A stretch of DNA of 64,000 bases, taken from the IMG/VR virus record IMGVR_UViG_3300025411_000011, positions 37,892 to 101,891 of that record; one strand, written 5' to 3'. Shown piece by piece: positions 28,401 through 37,100 of this stretch. Position numbers and translations under genes: made by a program. The notes under the pieces are model-generated. The model did no database searches and was not told the DNA's origin. It was given only the letters and a program-made list of their open reading frames with translations. The number at the start of each line of letters is the position of its first letter. Positions within the stretch are counted from its first letter, which is position 1. This stretch comes from a virus.

Positions 28401-31081
28401 GCAGTTGCGTTAGCATAGGTTGTTGCAATATTAAATGAAGTTGAATTTATCACTTGAGCAACAAAATATGTTGTACCTGCAACAATATTACCTGATGTTT
28501 GTGTAAACACAATAGGCATTCCAGAATACATATTGGTGGTCACAGTCTGTGCTATTGAACTAGTACCGCCTACTGTAATTGTTTGAACTGACGTACCTGT
28601 TACGTTAAAACTGTATGAATAATAAACATAGTTGTTGATTTCTTTCAACATGAATTGTTTATTAATAGATAATAATCCTGTGGTATTAGTATTTAAATAA
28701 CCATTTTCAATTTGATAACACGCATATCTAATAGTTGCCCATGGTTTATCAATAGTTGTACCTTGACTGGCTCCTAAGGAATCCACACCAGTAGTTGAAC
28801 TAACATAAACAATATTATTAATTTGTCCGTAATATGCCCAAGATGGAATTGTTCCGCCAACACGTAAAATTTGTCCGTCGGTACCAACTGGTAAACGAGT
28901 AGGACCGTTTGTTCCGTAATAGGCTAAATCACCTTGTGTTGTTAACACAGCACTTTCAGCACCGCTAGCTAATAAATTCCAGTATGTGCCAGTTGTGTCT
29001 GCATCTGGACGATTACCAGATGCAGAAGTATGTGCAGACACACAAATATAACTGTTTGCACCAAAATAAACTACATCACCTAAAACATAGTTTGATGCAG
29101 TAATCCAAGTAACACTATAACCAGTCCATGTAATACCGCTTGATAAGTTAATTGCACCAGCAGTTACACCTGTTATAGTAATAGTAATATCATTAGCTGG
29201 ACTGATACCGCCAACTTGTGTTCCTAAAATCTTTAATGTTGTACTTGCACTATAACCAGTACCTTGTGATCCAGATTTAACAGTTACCGAATATGTTGTT
29301 CCACTTGTTGTTACGTTAAATTGTGCGCCTGAACCTGCGGCTGTTATATTTGTTCCGCTTAATCCATTATAAGACTGAGTTGTTCCAGCGTTCCAGCGTA
29401 TACCTGCATTTAGTCGAGTCCAATATGTACTGAACGGAGGTTGACTTTGTGTTGTACCAGTTAATGATCCTGTGGCATTAGTTACTGCAAGTGTTGAACC
29501 GCCTGAACTTGTAAGCAATGTGATATGTGTACTATCAATGATAGTACCGACATAGTATGTTGTACCAGATACAATGTTACCAAAACTTGTACCAGAAAAT
29601 ACAATTGGCAAGTTTGCAACCAAGCTACCTGTTGCTGAAACACTTACAGAATTACTACCGCTAGATGTTTGATTAGCAATAATAGTTTGCTGTGCATTAT
29701 CTGCCATGGCCATATATGTATAGCCACCTAAACGAACTACTTGTCCAATTTTATAACTTGTAAGACCTGACCAATCACCTTGGAAACTAAAACCTGTACT
29801 GAAAACTTGCCAGCTGGCTGTGCCTGTACTAGGTGTGGTAGCTGTGTTACTTGCTATTGCAGTATATAAATTTCCGCCGTAAGAAACGATGTCGCCTGTA
29901 ACATAGTTAGCGGCAACAGTACCAAAGACCGATCCTGTCAATGATCCAGCCAATGCATACGATACTTGAGTTGTTGTTGGAGTTCCAGTTACGATAAATG
30001 TACCATTAAATGAACTTGGTGTAACTCCACTGACTGTTATACTTTGACCAACTGCAAATGGTATAGCAGATTGTGTAGCAAAAGATAATGTTGCAGTACC
30101 GCCTGATGCACTAGCCGCAGTTAATGTGATAGAACCGACCCAAGCATTATTTCCGCCTGACACATATTCTAAACCATTAACAAAAACACTAAAGTTTGCT
30201 GAGGCAAATGTGCCAGAACTAGTGTGTGCTGTTGTACAAATCCAAAGACTTGCACCGTATTTTACAATATCATTAATACGATAATGTGTACTGTTACCGT
30301 TCCAAAGTCCTTGATATGCTACTCCTGTATTGAATACAGTCCATGAACTTTGATTAGCTTCTAATCCAAGTGTAGTTGTATTTGCACTAACATGAGCTGT
30401 ATTACAAATATAATTTAAACCACCGTAGCTTACTAAGTCATTATATTTGTAACGTGTATTAATTGTCCATGCACCTGTCCAGTTAAAACTGCTGGCAAAT
30501 GATGTCCAGTTACTTTGATTAACTTCAAGTCCTAGGGTGCCTGTACCGCTAACAGTACCCATTACGGTACCAGTCAATGACTGAGCAAGAGCATAACTAA
30601 CTGTAGTAGCTGTACATGCTGTTACTGTAAATGTTCCGTTAAATCCAGTTTGTGCTGAAAATCCTGAAACAGTTATACTTGCACCAACTAAAAATGGTTG
30701 AATATTTGAACTTAATGCTGTAAATGTAAGTGTTGCTGTAGTACCATTAGCAGTTGCGGCTGTTGGTGTTATGGTAGCTGTAGAAGAAGCACTAGTATGA
30801 GCAGTCGTACATAGATAAACAACTCCGCCATATAATACTTGATCGTTTACAAGATAGTATTGATTATTTGTCCAGTTACCAGTCCATCGACTTCCGTCTG
30901 CAACTACACTCCAGTACCCTGAACTAAAATCTGTTGCAAAAGTAGCACTTGCTGTGTTACTTGTTGTACAAATATAAGTTCTGCCGCCGACTGTAACGAC
31001 GTCATCTACAACATATCCGGTTCCTGTAGTCCATGTACCTTGGTAAACAAACTTAATTCTACCTAATTTAAACTGTGCCAT
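16409..31081 (-). CDS. Giant virion appendage protein (4890 residues)
   Basis: A single open frame of 14.7 kb. Approximate domain order: residues 1-700, repeated modules of ~45-60 residues with 'YxxGDxVxYGGxxYxC' and 'TAHTS' that resemble CBM5/12 carbohydrate-binding units; ~745-1150, beta-helix-like ('DKPWATIRYACYQIENG', 'SIIGDELRGTVVQPAG'); ~1150-2400, Thr/Ser/Gly repeats; ~2400-2550, a second conserved helix block ('GYKSMVANDYTCVIGDG'); ~2850-3290, propeller-like 'YGNGxFVAV...NGxTW' Asp-box repeats; ~3300-4490, tandem 'GTTYYVxSI' modules; ~4690-4890, a C-terminus shared with the next gene ('RVFFTSTDQDGNFNVGNLFG'). Probably a long tail fibre or adhesin binding surface glycans (inference). 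A late promoter box and AGAGGAA site precede it. Confidence 0.8.
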   Translation of the reverse strand: MAQFKLGRIKFVYQGTWTTGTGYVVDDVVTVGGRTYICTTSNTASATFATDFSSGYWSVVADGSRWTGNWTNNQYYLVNDQVLYGGVVYLCTTAHTSASSTATITPTAATANGTTATLTFTALSSNIQPFLVGASITVSGFSAQTGFNGTFTVTACTATTVSYALAQSLTGTVMGTVSGTGTLGLEVNQSNWTSFASSFNWTGAWTINTRYKYNDLVSYGGLNYICNTAHVSANTTTLGLEANQSSWTVFNTGVAYQGLWNGNSTHYRINDIVKYGASLWICTTAHTSSGTFASANFSVFVNGLEYVSGGNNAWVGSITLTAASASGGTATLSFATQSAIPFAVGQSITVSGVTPSSFNGTFIVTGTPTTTQVSYALAGSLTGSVFGTVAANYVTGDIVSYGGNLYTAIASNTATTPSTGTASWQVFSTGFSFQGDWSGLTSYKIGQVVRLGGYTYMAMADNAQQTIIANQTSSGSNSVSVSATGSLVANLPIVFSGTSFGNIVSGTTYYVGTIIDSTHITLLTSSGGSTLAVTNATGSLTGTTQSQPPFSTYWTRLNAGIRWNAGTTQSYNGLSGTNITAAGSGAQFNVTTSGTTYSVTVKSGSQGTGYSASTTLKILGTQVGGISPANDITITITGVTAGAINLSSGITWTGYSVTWITASNYVLGDVVYFGANSYICVSAHTSASGNRPDADTTGTYWNLLASGAESAVLTTQGDLAYYGTNGPTRLPVGTDGQILRVGGTIPSWAYYGQINNIVYVSSTTGVDSLGASQGTTIDKPWATIRYACYQIENGYLNTNTTGLLSINKQFMLKEINNYVYYSYSFNVTGTSVQTITVGGTSSIAQTVTTNMYSGMPIVFTQTSGNIVAGTTYFVAQVINSTSFNIATTYANATAASPTLFTVGTGSANIGTYSYNQAKTERDTGTVIDGLLFDIGRGGNYKTTTNALAYFANSTTFATNVNAYDIPPFVSALNYLNTLATNYVLTNTSAAVSYQSTVWPGVTITGASGTGAVATITFATQPYVYPVGQFITVAGVNPSGYNGTYIVVASTLTSVSYASTTTTSYVSGGTVNVARATQQINTGYTAELTGVARVANLISIITSPLTLGYTTNVQPAATPNTTIFVKTGTYNEVLPIVVPSYTSIIGDELRGTVVQPAGPNLNMINDKTRSINSLTRIQSLIPNLLQNTAITPTSGNTQYLTVTGASGTGSVATLTFASQTSAPFNVNQYITVTSVNPSGYNGSYIVTAVTTNSVSYTSTTSASYVSGGVVSGQATGLPAGDVGSTTVVNQINTSVSLINDMIYNGLPKTPAITIPQLTGYNTSYLVGFGYGITQIQNNYLFIKAEIAAYLNTYYSSVWTTFGGTNQTETLRDIGFVLDGLQYDMTYGCNNQSIINGSSYYSLQIPQILASYNAATVGALQRLQAIISQIVTGTSVTATSGNSVTQSTGGSAGSAAAASFAAGRVGDVIYWLQNATSNATTLTLVGSVSGTTLTVTSGTGNGIYIGSMLTGTGVVAGTYIVNQLTSSASATAATTLASGGSAGTNTFVVSSATGIAAGQLITGTNLPAGSYVSSSYISGTSITVVNAFGAPQNFTSTGGTGAYLFYPANGAGTYTLSTSGNTGTTFTALSTFTPVTSGAYALVTNQYLQTAYNNLIARQTEIASDAQVWVQKYYQAYPISQSLTQRDAGYIALALAWDVLFGTNFNSIACGRAFNRLNASALALVANTNQELNATTGAITFIGFKAKQIASAGSTVQAQTLIDDIVTKINGQVAFNTVGSAILAGTQTIAYGTADVITVTTSGGTATFSVSLTPATTGQTITYITAGGLATFSSAQTLVKGTSVTLAAAAGGMSAGTYYVTTGVNNSFTVSLSSSYANAVAGTPGSFTGGTVTGAVGVVTIGTYYNTIASVTVTSGGNWNNTSLYSAAQATTTTSSGQGLTLSLGFVSSSYSTTVAGVQTSSNIVTLGSTAGMPTNMPITFSGLPALGSVTATATTTTSNLITVATTTGLSVGQQVYFTGTVFGNIVPSQLYYIASIPTPGTNGTITVSLTFGGGNVALISATGTMTMAFNNAGGLWNNTTYWINSLQSAATLSTLAITSTTGVFSCATSSVTLTVGQPVVITGTFSAGSITGYTSGATYYIIGNPTSTAFQLSATLGGSAVTSTTSGGTITGITVTVPAATLTLTNSFKSGTAYTITNTVTGMSATTTAGATVTWPYLNNPMINGSLTYNDNVLTIQGTEILRANIPFLAAEASAYTVASYGGTVSSITSGSVVNTSGAHNLLVNDPVVFTGTVGSSNIVAGTTYYVLTVPSSTTFTISATQYGTGTQTTFTLATGSLGSLTVGYYYNYAKCVRDTTNFINALIYDINYTGNWKSMRAAELYVNAVAGSTTQNFYLVRNACGIRNQTMNGLTGVLSTANAYGTRRPTAGAYASLDPGFGPNDQNAWVYARSTFVQNCTMFGYACVGAKVDGALHAGGYKSMVANDYTCVIGDGIGWWTTGTGSLSELVSVFNYYSYAGYMSELGGRIRATNGNSSYGTYGVVAEGVDTFETPIYGTVNNRSYGPQVTNVVTDSTTQILRLEYENAGTNYTNAIPTISGSGYNILSFADEFRDAGVFESRLIDLNNGLGVGGSSYVSSVNVGQGGAVGYITIAAADVALTGSYNGMKVQITAGTGVGQYASILTYTNGSKIAQIIRTTFATLTVTSSSTTALTVASTATLYVGMPIYLSTTATNMNLTAYQVYYVQAISSTTQFTLALTSGGSAITGLTATSGQTVSLYAAGWDHVVPGTPIVNTLDLTTAYIIEPYVSFTGPGYAATARTLPATAIWSSITYGAGNYVAIANGSTSTAISTNGKTWTPGGALTASAFTNVVYGGGQSAAATVTLGGFGGSGAQLTAVIGTGTSLGQVVGVNVINGGYNYNTAPSLLFTGGGGTGAQGTAVVLNGVIQSVIITVNGSGYTSAPTVTVVTSAITAITPITWGKNYFNSGNVSVTISAPFSGTVWSGSSSATSGSYYYYYSGATQATNYYLATSSGTFSSTAPTFTTGTGSAGTYGVSLTFVGTAATATPTLTDYGVSSYTITNIGYGYTATPTITILDTSAKFVAISTTTTATAYSTVANLGSSWTSGNALPSAGFNSLTYGNGIYVAVGYTGTTSNASAIITSSPDGVTWTGRTAPSGATQAFTSVAFGWTGPGSSATTTGMFVAIATNSTSTAYSTNGLTWTTGGALPSVANWSSVTYGNGRFVAVAAGSNIVAYSNNGGVTWYSSVANNGTYLPLAQNWGISYGEGQFFATATGPTPTMTATTSSGNLITLSSTAGLNVGNTIVPTAVTETTVASQTINATAIGLSTSFISNGIAGNAGTTLTAPVGLGPFALGMYLTGSNVTSGTYITGSNTFNSTSSTIAGSILTIGGTVTGTGTTSAYSVQPGMALTGAQFNTTSSYIWNTYYPSGVQTGVFVPAGTTTGVITTGSQLSGTNITTGATYIVSNPTTSGSTITGTASPSTVVTFNGSVSIVNGQGILTVSSTPSGVGIQPGYILSGTGVTAGTTIVAPYGSSTTPTSSTGQWIVSVATVVSSTALTGTPYVLTTTGTINNNTLIPGMVLASTGGTGTITAGTYITGQISTTSSAVGTGTGVSGTIGTTTLVISGSSTGFAVGQLITGGSLFYNTYVVAVSVATNTTITLSQPLYATIGGGTYNGYIPGTAGQYFISTTSLVTSVTVTGNAWVANTGSLVPSTTITGGLTAYIAYQNTSSASAVASPSWASGGTIGASSFVVNTGTGIVAGQLIIGTGIPSGTVVASSYVPGSTTVPLAVGVAGGAAATIAGSNATGTYNFYTAGGTGTYTLNTSALTISSAQTIGGQSWTITPSQTAAAGAITGTQNTITVGNTAGMSVGEPIVFTSNIVSTTLTTTAATGNLLTVGTTVGMAVGAPVVFTAVTQTGNITSTSSTGNTITLNSTTGLVQGETIVFTAVSQTTTLTATTNGSFTLSSSSITNSILTVGTLSAGTITPGAVISGGSIPAGTYIISNISGSGNGSTWNVSTSSGFTQTSTSITGTLNIITVNSNSGMLIGETFTVATNVGNLISGNTYYITKTISTNQLAVGTVYGATSDLTLVTTTGQSVSVTAGATLGGGNLTASTTFYITSVAGSNITISTVYNGSSVTIANGTGVWTFVAGAAFGSITSGTTYYVTSIPTPGVNGTITVSTTYGGSNLTVTNGNGSWSVTEGATFGGLTSGSTYFITEIVGSTLISVSTIYGGTNAVVTNAGGSWTAQAGSLFGNLISGNTYYIASIAGNQITVSASSTLSPVITLVNDTGAWTSTIGTNIAATSWDGINWTQQTLPTYASWITPSFGNPLVTTTGYTPLWVTASNQSGTVAASIHTGATPLARTKVASGALTEIRMIEPGSGFAKGVVTGTTYVAGTTVTVTAVSGNSITIGATNLTIGQPITFATGFGNVVANTTYYVQVTSSGTTLTISSTYYGSPFNAGTASSISVAGTVGPLNLITVDQTENMYNLQPIEFNTVSSGGLSTQTTYYVIGSTIQSTTFQVATSSALATIGTSVTLTTSTPTGMQYTTGPTLTITDPNQVNKAPTRVRTGDGVLGNPSFPCRGAGNATATASITGDGYADIYQNTAFINVANLYALPAAGANVQFSSISNAWYKLVATSNQLGQAGNYTATFQVSPSLTTYLAPPNGALITTRLKYSQTRLTGHDFLYVGSGNQTQTNYPNVTDANAIQANQTYPNIGGRVFFTSTDQDGNFNVGNLFGVQQATGTATLNANAFNLAGLQSLTLGSVSLGVNSATITQFSTDPYFTANSDNILPTQKAIKSYITAQIGGGSSSLNVNTLTAGQIYIAGNTISNLNGNQIYVSSKMLFTGGIDGAPVATVFFLSR

Positions 31082-31107
31082 CTTATTTCATTCCTCTGGT
31101 CTATTAA

Positions 31108-31115
31108 TATTTATC
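31108..31115 (-). promoter_or_regulatory. Late promoter box GATAAATA for the giant appendage gene
   Basis: Reads GATAAATA on the minus strand, directly after the stop codon of the upstream paralogue. The predicted start near 31102 gives a ~21-base leader with an AGAGGAA site before the 4890-residue gene. Confidence 0.65.
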
Positions 31116-34100
31116 TTATTGCTGACTTGAGCTTCTATGTATACTATTGTTCATAAAGAAGTCTAAAGCTATCATATTTCCGTCTACTCCGTAGGCATCT
31201 ACATACACTTTATTCAACATTTTAACGGATGATCCTACTTGTCCGTTAGGAATACTTGAACGAATATACTGTGCGCCACCAACTACAACTGTACCGGCTG
31301 TCATTTGTCCGGTATAGGTATTTGATCCACCTTGACTTAAACGACTAGCCAAGTAAGTTCTAATAGCTCTTTGTGTTGGGATAATACTGTCGCTATTAGC
31401 GGTAAATGCGCCATCTGTGCTAAACTGTTGTACAATAGTGGCTGATCCGCCTACGCTAATACCACCCAAGCTCAATGTACTCAATCCTGTTAATCCAAAC
31501 TGGCTAGCACTTAATGTAACGATACCCGTTGCTTGTTGAACACCAAACAAGTTACCAACTTTGAAGTTACCGTCCTGATCTGTTGATGAAAAGAATACAC
31601 GCCCAAAATTAACTTCAACTGTTTGATTGTTAACAATTAATTCACTGTCATTTGTTAATGGATATAATGAGTTTACTATATCCCCAGAACCAATATATAG
31701 GAAGTCGTGATTTGTAATACGACATTGACTGTATTTTTGACGAATAGTCGCTACAGCTCCGTTGACAGGACTTAATGCTAATGTCATTGCTGGACTTATT
31801 GAAATGTTTGCTTGAATATTTGGAGCAACTGTTCCATATACTGCGACTGCACTGGTAATCTTATAAGCCTGTGAATTATTACCGGCAAACTGAATGTTTG
31901 ATCCCTGACTTGGTAACAAACTTAAATTATTAATAACAATAGTTAATCCAGTTTGGAATGTATCTGCATATCCGTTACCTGTAATTGCCACCTGTGTTGT
32001 TGTATTACTATATCCAGCCCCCTTATTAACAAATGTTGGACCTCCTAATGTACCGTTACTTACACGAGGAGTTACTGTAGCCAAACTAGTTACGTTTGGA
32101 TCTGTAAATGTAATTGTTACGCTTGAAGAAACTGATCCGTTTATGCTAGAACTAAAAGATCCTGACAACGAATAAGCCACGTATGATGTAGAAGAATTAG
32201 TTACAATATAAGTTCCGTTAATAGCCGTAGGAGTAAATCCAGTAACTACAATAGTTGAACCTGCAGGGAATGGATTTGTTGTTTGTGTTGCTGAGAAAGT
32301 TAATACAGCAGTGCCTGCTCCTACTACGGCAGTAGCAAAAGATGAAATAGTTTGTGTGACATAACCTGAACCAGGTTCAAATTCGCTTACACCATTTAAA
32401 GTATTAGAACTTATACTTGGTCTACCTTTAGCTCTGCAACCAGCTGATATTAAACTACCTGTGCTTTGTTGACTTAATGTTGTAAACACTCCAACGTTGG
32501 TCGATGTAAAACCAAATGCCAAGGAAGTGTACAGATCATTTGTGACAGTTCTTGGAGTCCAATCTAAACCATTTTCACTGGTGTATGCAGTTGTGGATCC
32601 GTTGTATACTGCTACAAAAACACCTTGTCCGTATTTTACACTACTTGCAACTACTGTTTGATTAGACTGATACCATGTTATACCATCAAAACTGTATATA
32701 GCTAGTGAACCGTCATTGGCAACTGCTACGAAACGGCCGTTTCCAAATGCTATACTAGTCCATGCACTGGCGGTTGGCAATGTAGTTGATATCCAAGTTT
32801 GGCCGCCGTTAACACTTCTTGCGCCTGTAAGAGATCCAGGACCTATTGCAACAAAAATATTACTACCGTATGCTAAACTGTTCCAAGTTTGGCTGATTGG
32901 TAATCCGTAAGCAGAATTTCCTCCGGATATAGTTCCAAAAATTCCAGAACTATATGTTCCAGTTAATGCAAATTGTACTTGGCTAGTTGTACAACCAGTT
33001 ACTACAAATGTTGTGTTAACAGCATTTACTGTACCGCTTGTTGTAGTAGGAGTAAATCCAGATAGTGTAATAGTTGAACCAATTGCAAAAGGTGTAATAG
33101 GTTGTGTAGCAAAAGCTACGGTAGCTGTACCTGCACTAACAGTAAATCCAGTTGCGGCTACTGTTGAAATAGTCTGGCCGTTAGTCCAATTTAATCCAAA
33201 GTTTGTTGAATACGCACTAGTGGTGCCGCTAGCGCCAATAGCTACAAAGTTTCCGTTTCCATATGCAATCTGTGTCCACTGAGAATTGCTTGGCATAGTG
33301 CTGGTTCTCCAACCAGAACCATTATTGTTTGAATAAATTACGTTGGCATTTGAAGAATTTACTGCTACAAAGTAGTTGTTACCAAACGCAATACTTGACC
33401 AGCTGGCACTACTTGGTAGTACCATATTCGACCAGTTGCTACCGTCTGTCGAAGTTGCTCCAACAGCGTTAGCACTTGGTATTGCTACAAACGTATTATT
33501 TCCATAAGCTATTGCATTCCAGTATATACCAGATGCTAATGTGATAGTTGAACCTGCAACTGCTTGTGTAAACCCTGGACTACTAAATGCAGGTCTCGAT
33601 TCGATAAAATAAACTGATGTAGAGTCAAGACTTGGAACAATTGGAAAACCAGATGTTACATGATCCCAGCCTACTGCGGCTAAGTTCATAGTACCACTCT
33701 TTGTAGTTGGAACTACTACACCGACACTGTTTATTGCAGTACTGACTGTAAATGTCCCGCCATTACCAGGTGTTGGTATACTTGCAATATAGTAAGTTGT
33801 TCCTGAACTAATTCCGCCAAACAATGTAGTAGAGAATGTACCAGTCATTGAGCCAATTCCCAAATTAACTGATAATTTCTTGCTAGTTGTTACACCTACC
33901 ATGCTACTACCAGTAACGGCTGTAAATGTTAAAGGTGTTGGGCAAGTACGTAAACTCATACTGCCTGTTCCGGTGGTTACACCAAATACACCGCCTCCAA
34001 GTGTTTGACTTATAGTAAATGAAATACCATCGCCTGCCAATGATAAAATATAATAAACTGTTTCTGCTAAAATATTTCCAAATGTAGTACCTGTGAATAT

Positions 34101-37100
34101 AATAGGTTGTCCTACTATAAATCCTGATGTACTAGATGTCACAACAGTATTAGTTGTTCCGTTGGTCGAAGATACTGTTTGGTTTATAATTGATGTAGAT
34201 ATAGTAAAATCTGTTTGGTCTACTATAGAACTAATATAATATTTTGTTGTATCAGCAATACCACTTCCAGCAATAGCAGGCGCAGTGAATATAATTGGAT
34301 TTAAAACTTGCAATCCAGTTGTTGATGCACATTGTAGTGTATTGTTTACTGTACCTGTGACTGTAATATTAAATGTTGCCGCAGAAATTGTAAAATCATT
34401 GCTGTCAATAATATCATTAATATAGTATGTAGTAGCAATACTTAGTCCACCGATAGCTGTTCCTGTAAACGCTATAGGATAATTAACAACCATATTTGTA
34501 GTACTGGCTTGGATATAACTATTACCCGAAGTAAAACTCATAACCATAGTTCCTGATCCGCTTGTCAACGGCCAAACAGTTCCAAATGCCTGTGTTGAAA
34601 TTTGAATCGTTGTAGAACTTAAAATAGCATAGACATAATATTGATATCCTGCTGTAATGGTACTGAAAATTGCGCCAGATCCTGCTGAAAATATGATAGG
34701 CATGTTAACAGTCAAGCCATTTGTACTTGCTAATGTAAGTGTATTAGTTGTTCCGCCAATAGCTTGAGTTACTGTAGTCTGTGATAAAGAAGTAGATGTT
34801 ACAGTAGTTGTATAGTATGTTGGAACAAATTGAACTGGCATGTTTAGATATAACAAACTAGTTGTTGAATTTGCTGATAAAGTAAAAGCACTGGTTACTG
34901 CACTACTACTTGCAATCTGTAACGGAGTAAATGATTCTTTTAATACGTATGCCAATTTGCTTGTAGTATTGTAAGTAGCCATATATCCGTATTGGCCTGC
35001 ACCTGTACCACTTTGAATAAACACACGCATACCGATATAATTACTTGGTTGATTAACATCAGACTGAGCCAATACAATGTATTGATTTGTTCCGCCTTGT
35101 GCATTATTACCTGCTGTCAAATATCCCGAGCCACCTGATGTAACTAATGTTTGGAATACACTATTAGATCTTAGTTCATCTCCAATTAATAATGCACCTG
35201 TTCCTGATCCAGTTACATTATAATAAGCATACGCACTATATCGGCTTACACCAGTATTTTCAATATAAAAACTTGGAGCAAGTGTAGGTTTAGAAATTTC
35301 AACTTGAGCACCATACAAATAATTATAAAGTCCTACAGCGCCATTGATACCTTTTGGATATATTCTTAGTTGTAATGTGTTGTTTAGGCCGGCTGTGTCG
35401 TTGAACGCAAACCATATTCTATACCAACCAGCAACTAGCGTAACTTGTGAACCAAATTGTGTTGGTAAATATCCACCGTTAGAATTAGTTGGAGTAATTG
35501 TGTTAGTAGTAAAATTATAATTAATTGCACTAGTACGTGTACTAGATCCAGAATAGATTGCTTGGATATCAAGCTGTGTTGCAGTTCCTTGATATACATA
35601 AACACTAGCAGTATAACTTTGTGTACTGCCTGTTGGAACAATTCCAGTTGCAACTACCGAAGAAATAACATTACCTGTTACAGTATTAACTGTGATATTA
35701 CAATTATTAAGACCAGATAGTCCTCCTAACAATGCACCTGAAATTGTAAGTGTATTGCCTGCGGCGTATCCGGTTCCTCCGTAGTTTACAGAAACAGTAT
35801 ATCCTGTGCTAGTAACTACTACGTTAAATGTTGCTCCGCCACCAGTACCCGTATTTGTTGTAGATGGAAGATTAGTATAACTTGCTCCAGCTGGATTTAA
35901 TGTTATATTTTGATAGATGTAGCCAGTACCAGTACCACCAGTACCAATCATTGTGTATGCTTCAATGTTGCCGGTCGGAGCGGCAAAAGTTTTGTCAAAA
36001 ATAATATTTCCGTCAGATACCCAATTTGGTCCAAGATAGTTATTACTATAGTACAACATATTTGTCGATGTTGTATTATATGCACTACCTGCATTTGCAT
36101 AATTTAATTTAATCAATTGGGCTGCCGCACCTAAACTACTTTGCACACTTGCCTGTACTTGGCTCGATTGATTATAAACTGTGCCGGTGATAGGAACTTC
36201 AGTGGTATCAAATCCGCTACTAATAACACCATAGTTACCGTATGAACTATTACCGTTGGCCGCACGGATACGACCGCCTGCTTCAGCAAAATAACCAGTA
36301 TATCCAAAATAACAGAACACACTAATACACTCGGTCAATGCTCCGGGGCCTGTACACCAAATGCCTACGCCATCTTGAATAACTTGTGTAAAGTCGTTAC
36401 TTGTAAATGATTTGTAACCGCCGTTATGCAAAGTTCCATCGATTTTATTACCTGTACATCCGTTACCAAATGTTGTAATATTTTCCATAAATGGACTACG
36501 ACGAATAATCCAAGCTGTCGAATCGTTAGGACCTTGTCCTGGATCTAATGCTGTATAAGCACCACCACTTGGATGCTGAATATTATTTGCATCTGGTGCC
36601 AACAATGTTCCTTGTAGACCTGACAATGTCATATTACGAACGCTAGTACCATTGCGGCAACGGAACATGTCTTTTAAACAATCTCCTGCATATACTGTCA
36701 TAGTACCTGTTGCAGATGTTAAAGATAATGTTGCACCAGTAGATGTCAAATATACATTGCTTGCAGTTACAGTCGTTGGTAAACTAATTGAAATAGAATT
36801 CAAACTAGAATTGCTAGGAGCAATAGTTATACCTGTAATTGTTGTACCTGTTTGTATACCAGGACCTGTAATTGTAGCACCAACCACAAGGCCGATAATA
36901 TTTGAAACATCTGTTAATACCTGACTACTAGCAGTTGTTGTTGCAATAAATTGTGTGGTGGGACTCAATGCTACACTAAATTGGTTTGATGTAATTGTCG
37001 ACCCAATTACATAATATGTCTGGCCTGGAGTAATTCCACCAAACCCAGTATAAATGGATGTGGTAAGAATAGTAGTATCTGCAAATTGAATTGGCATTTG

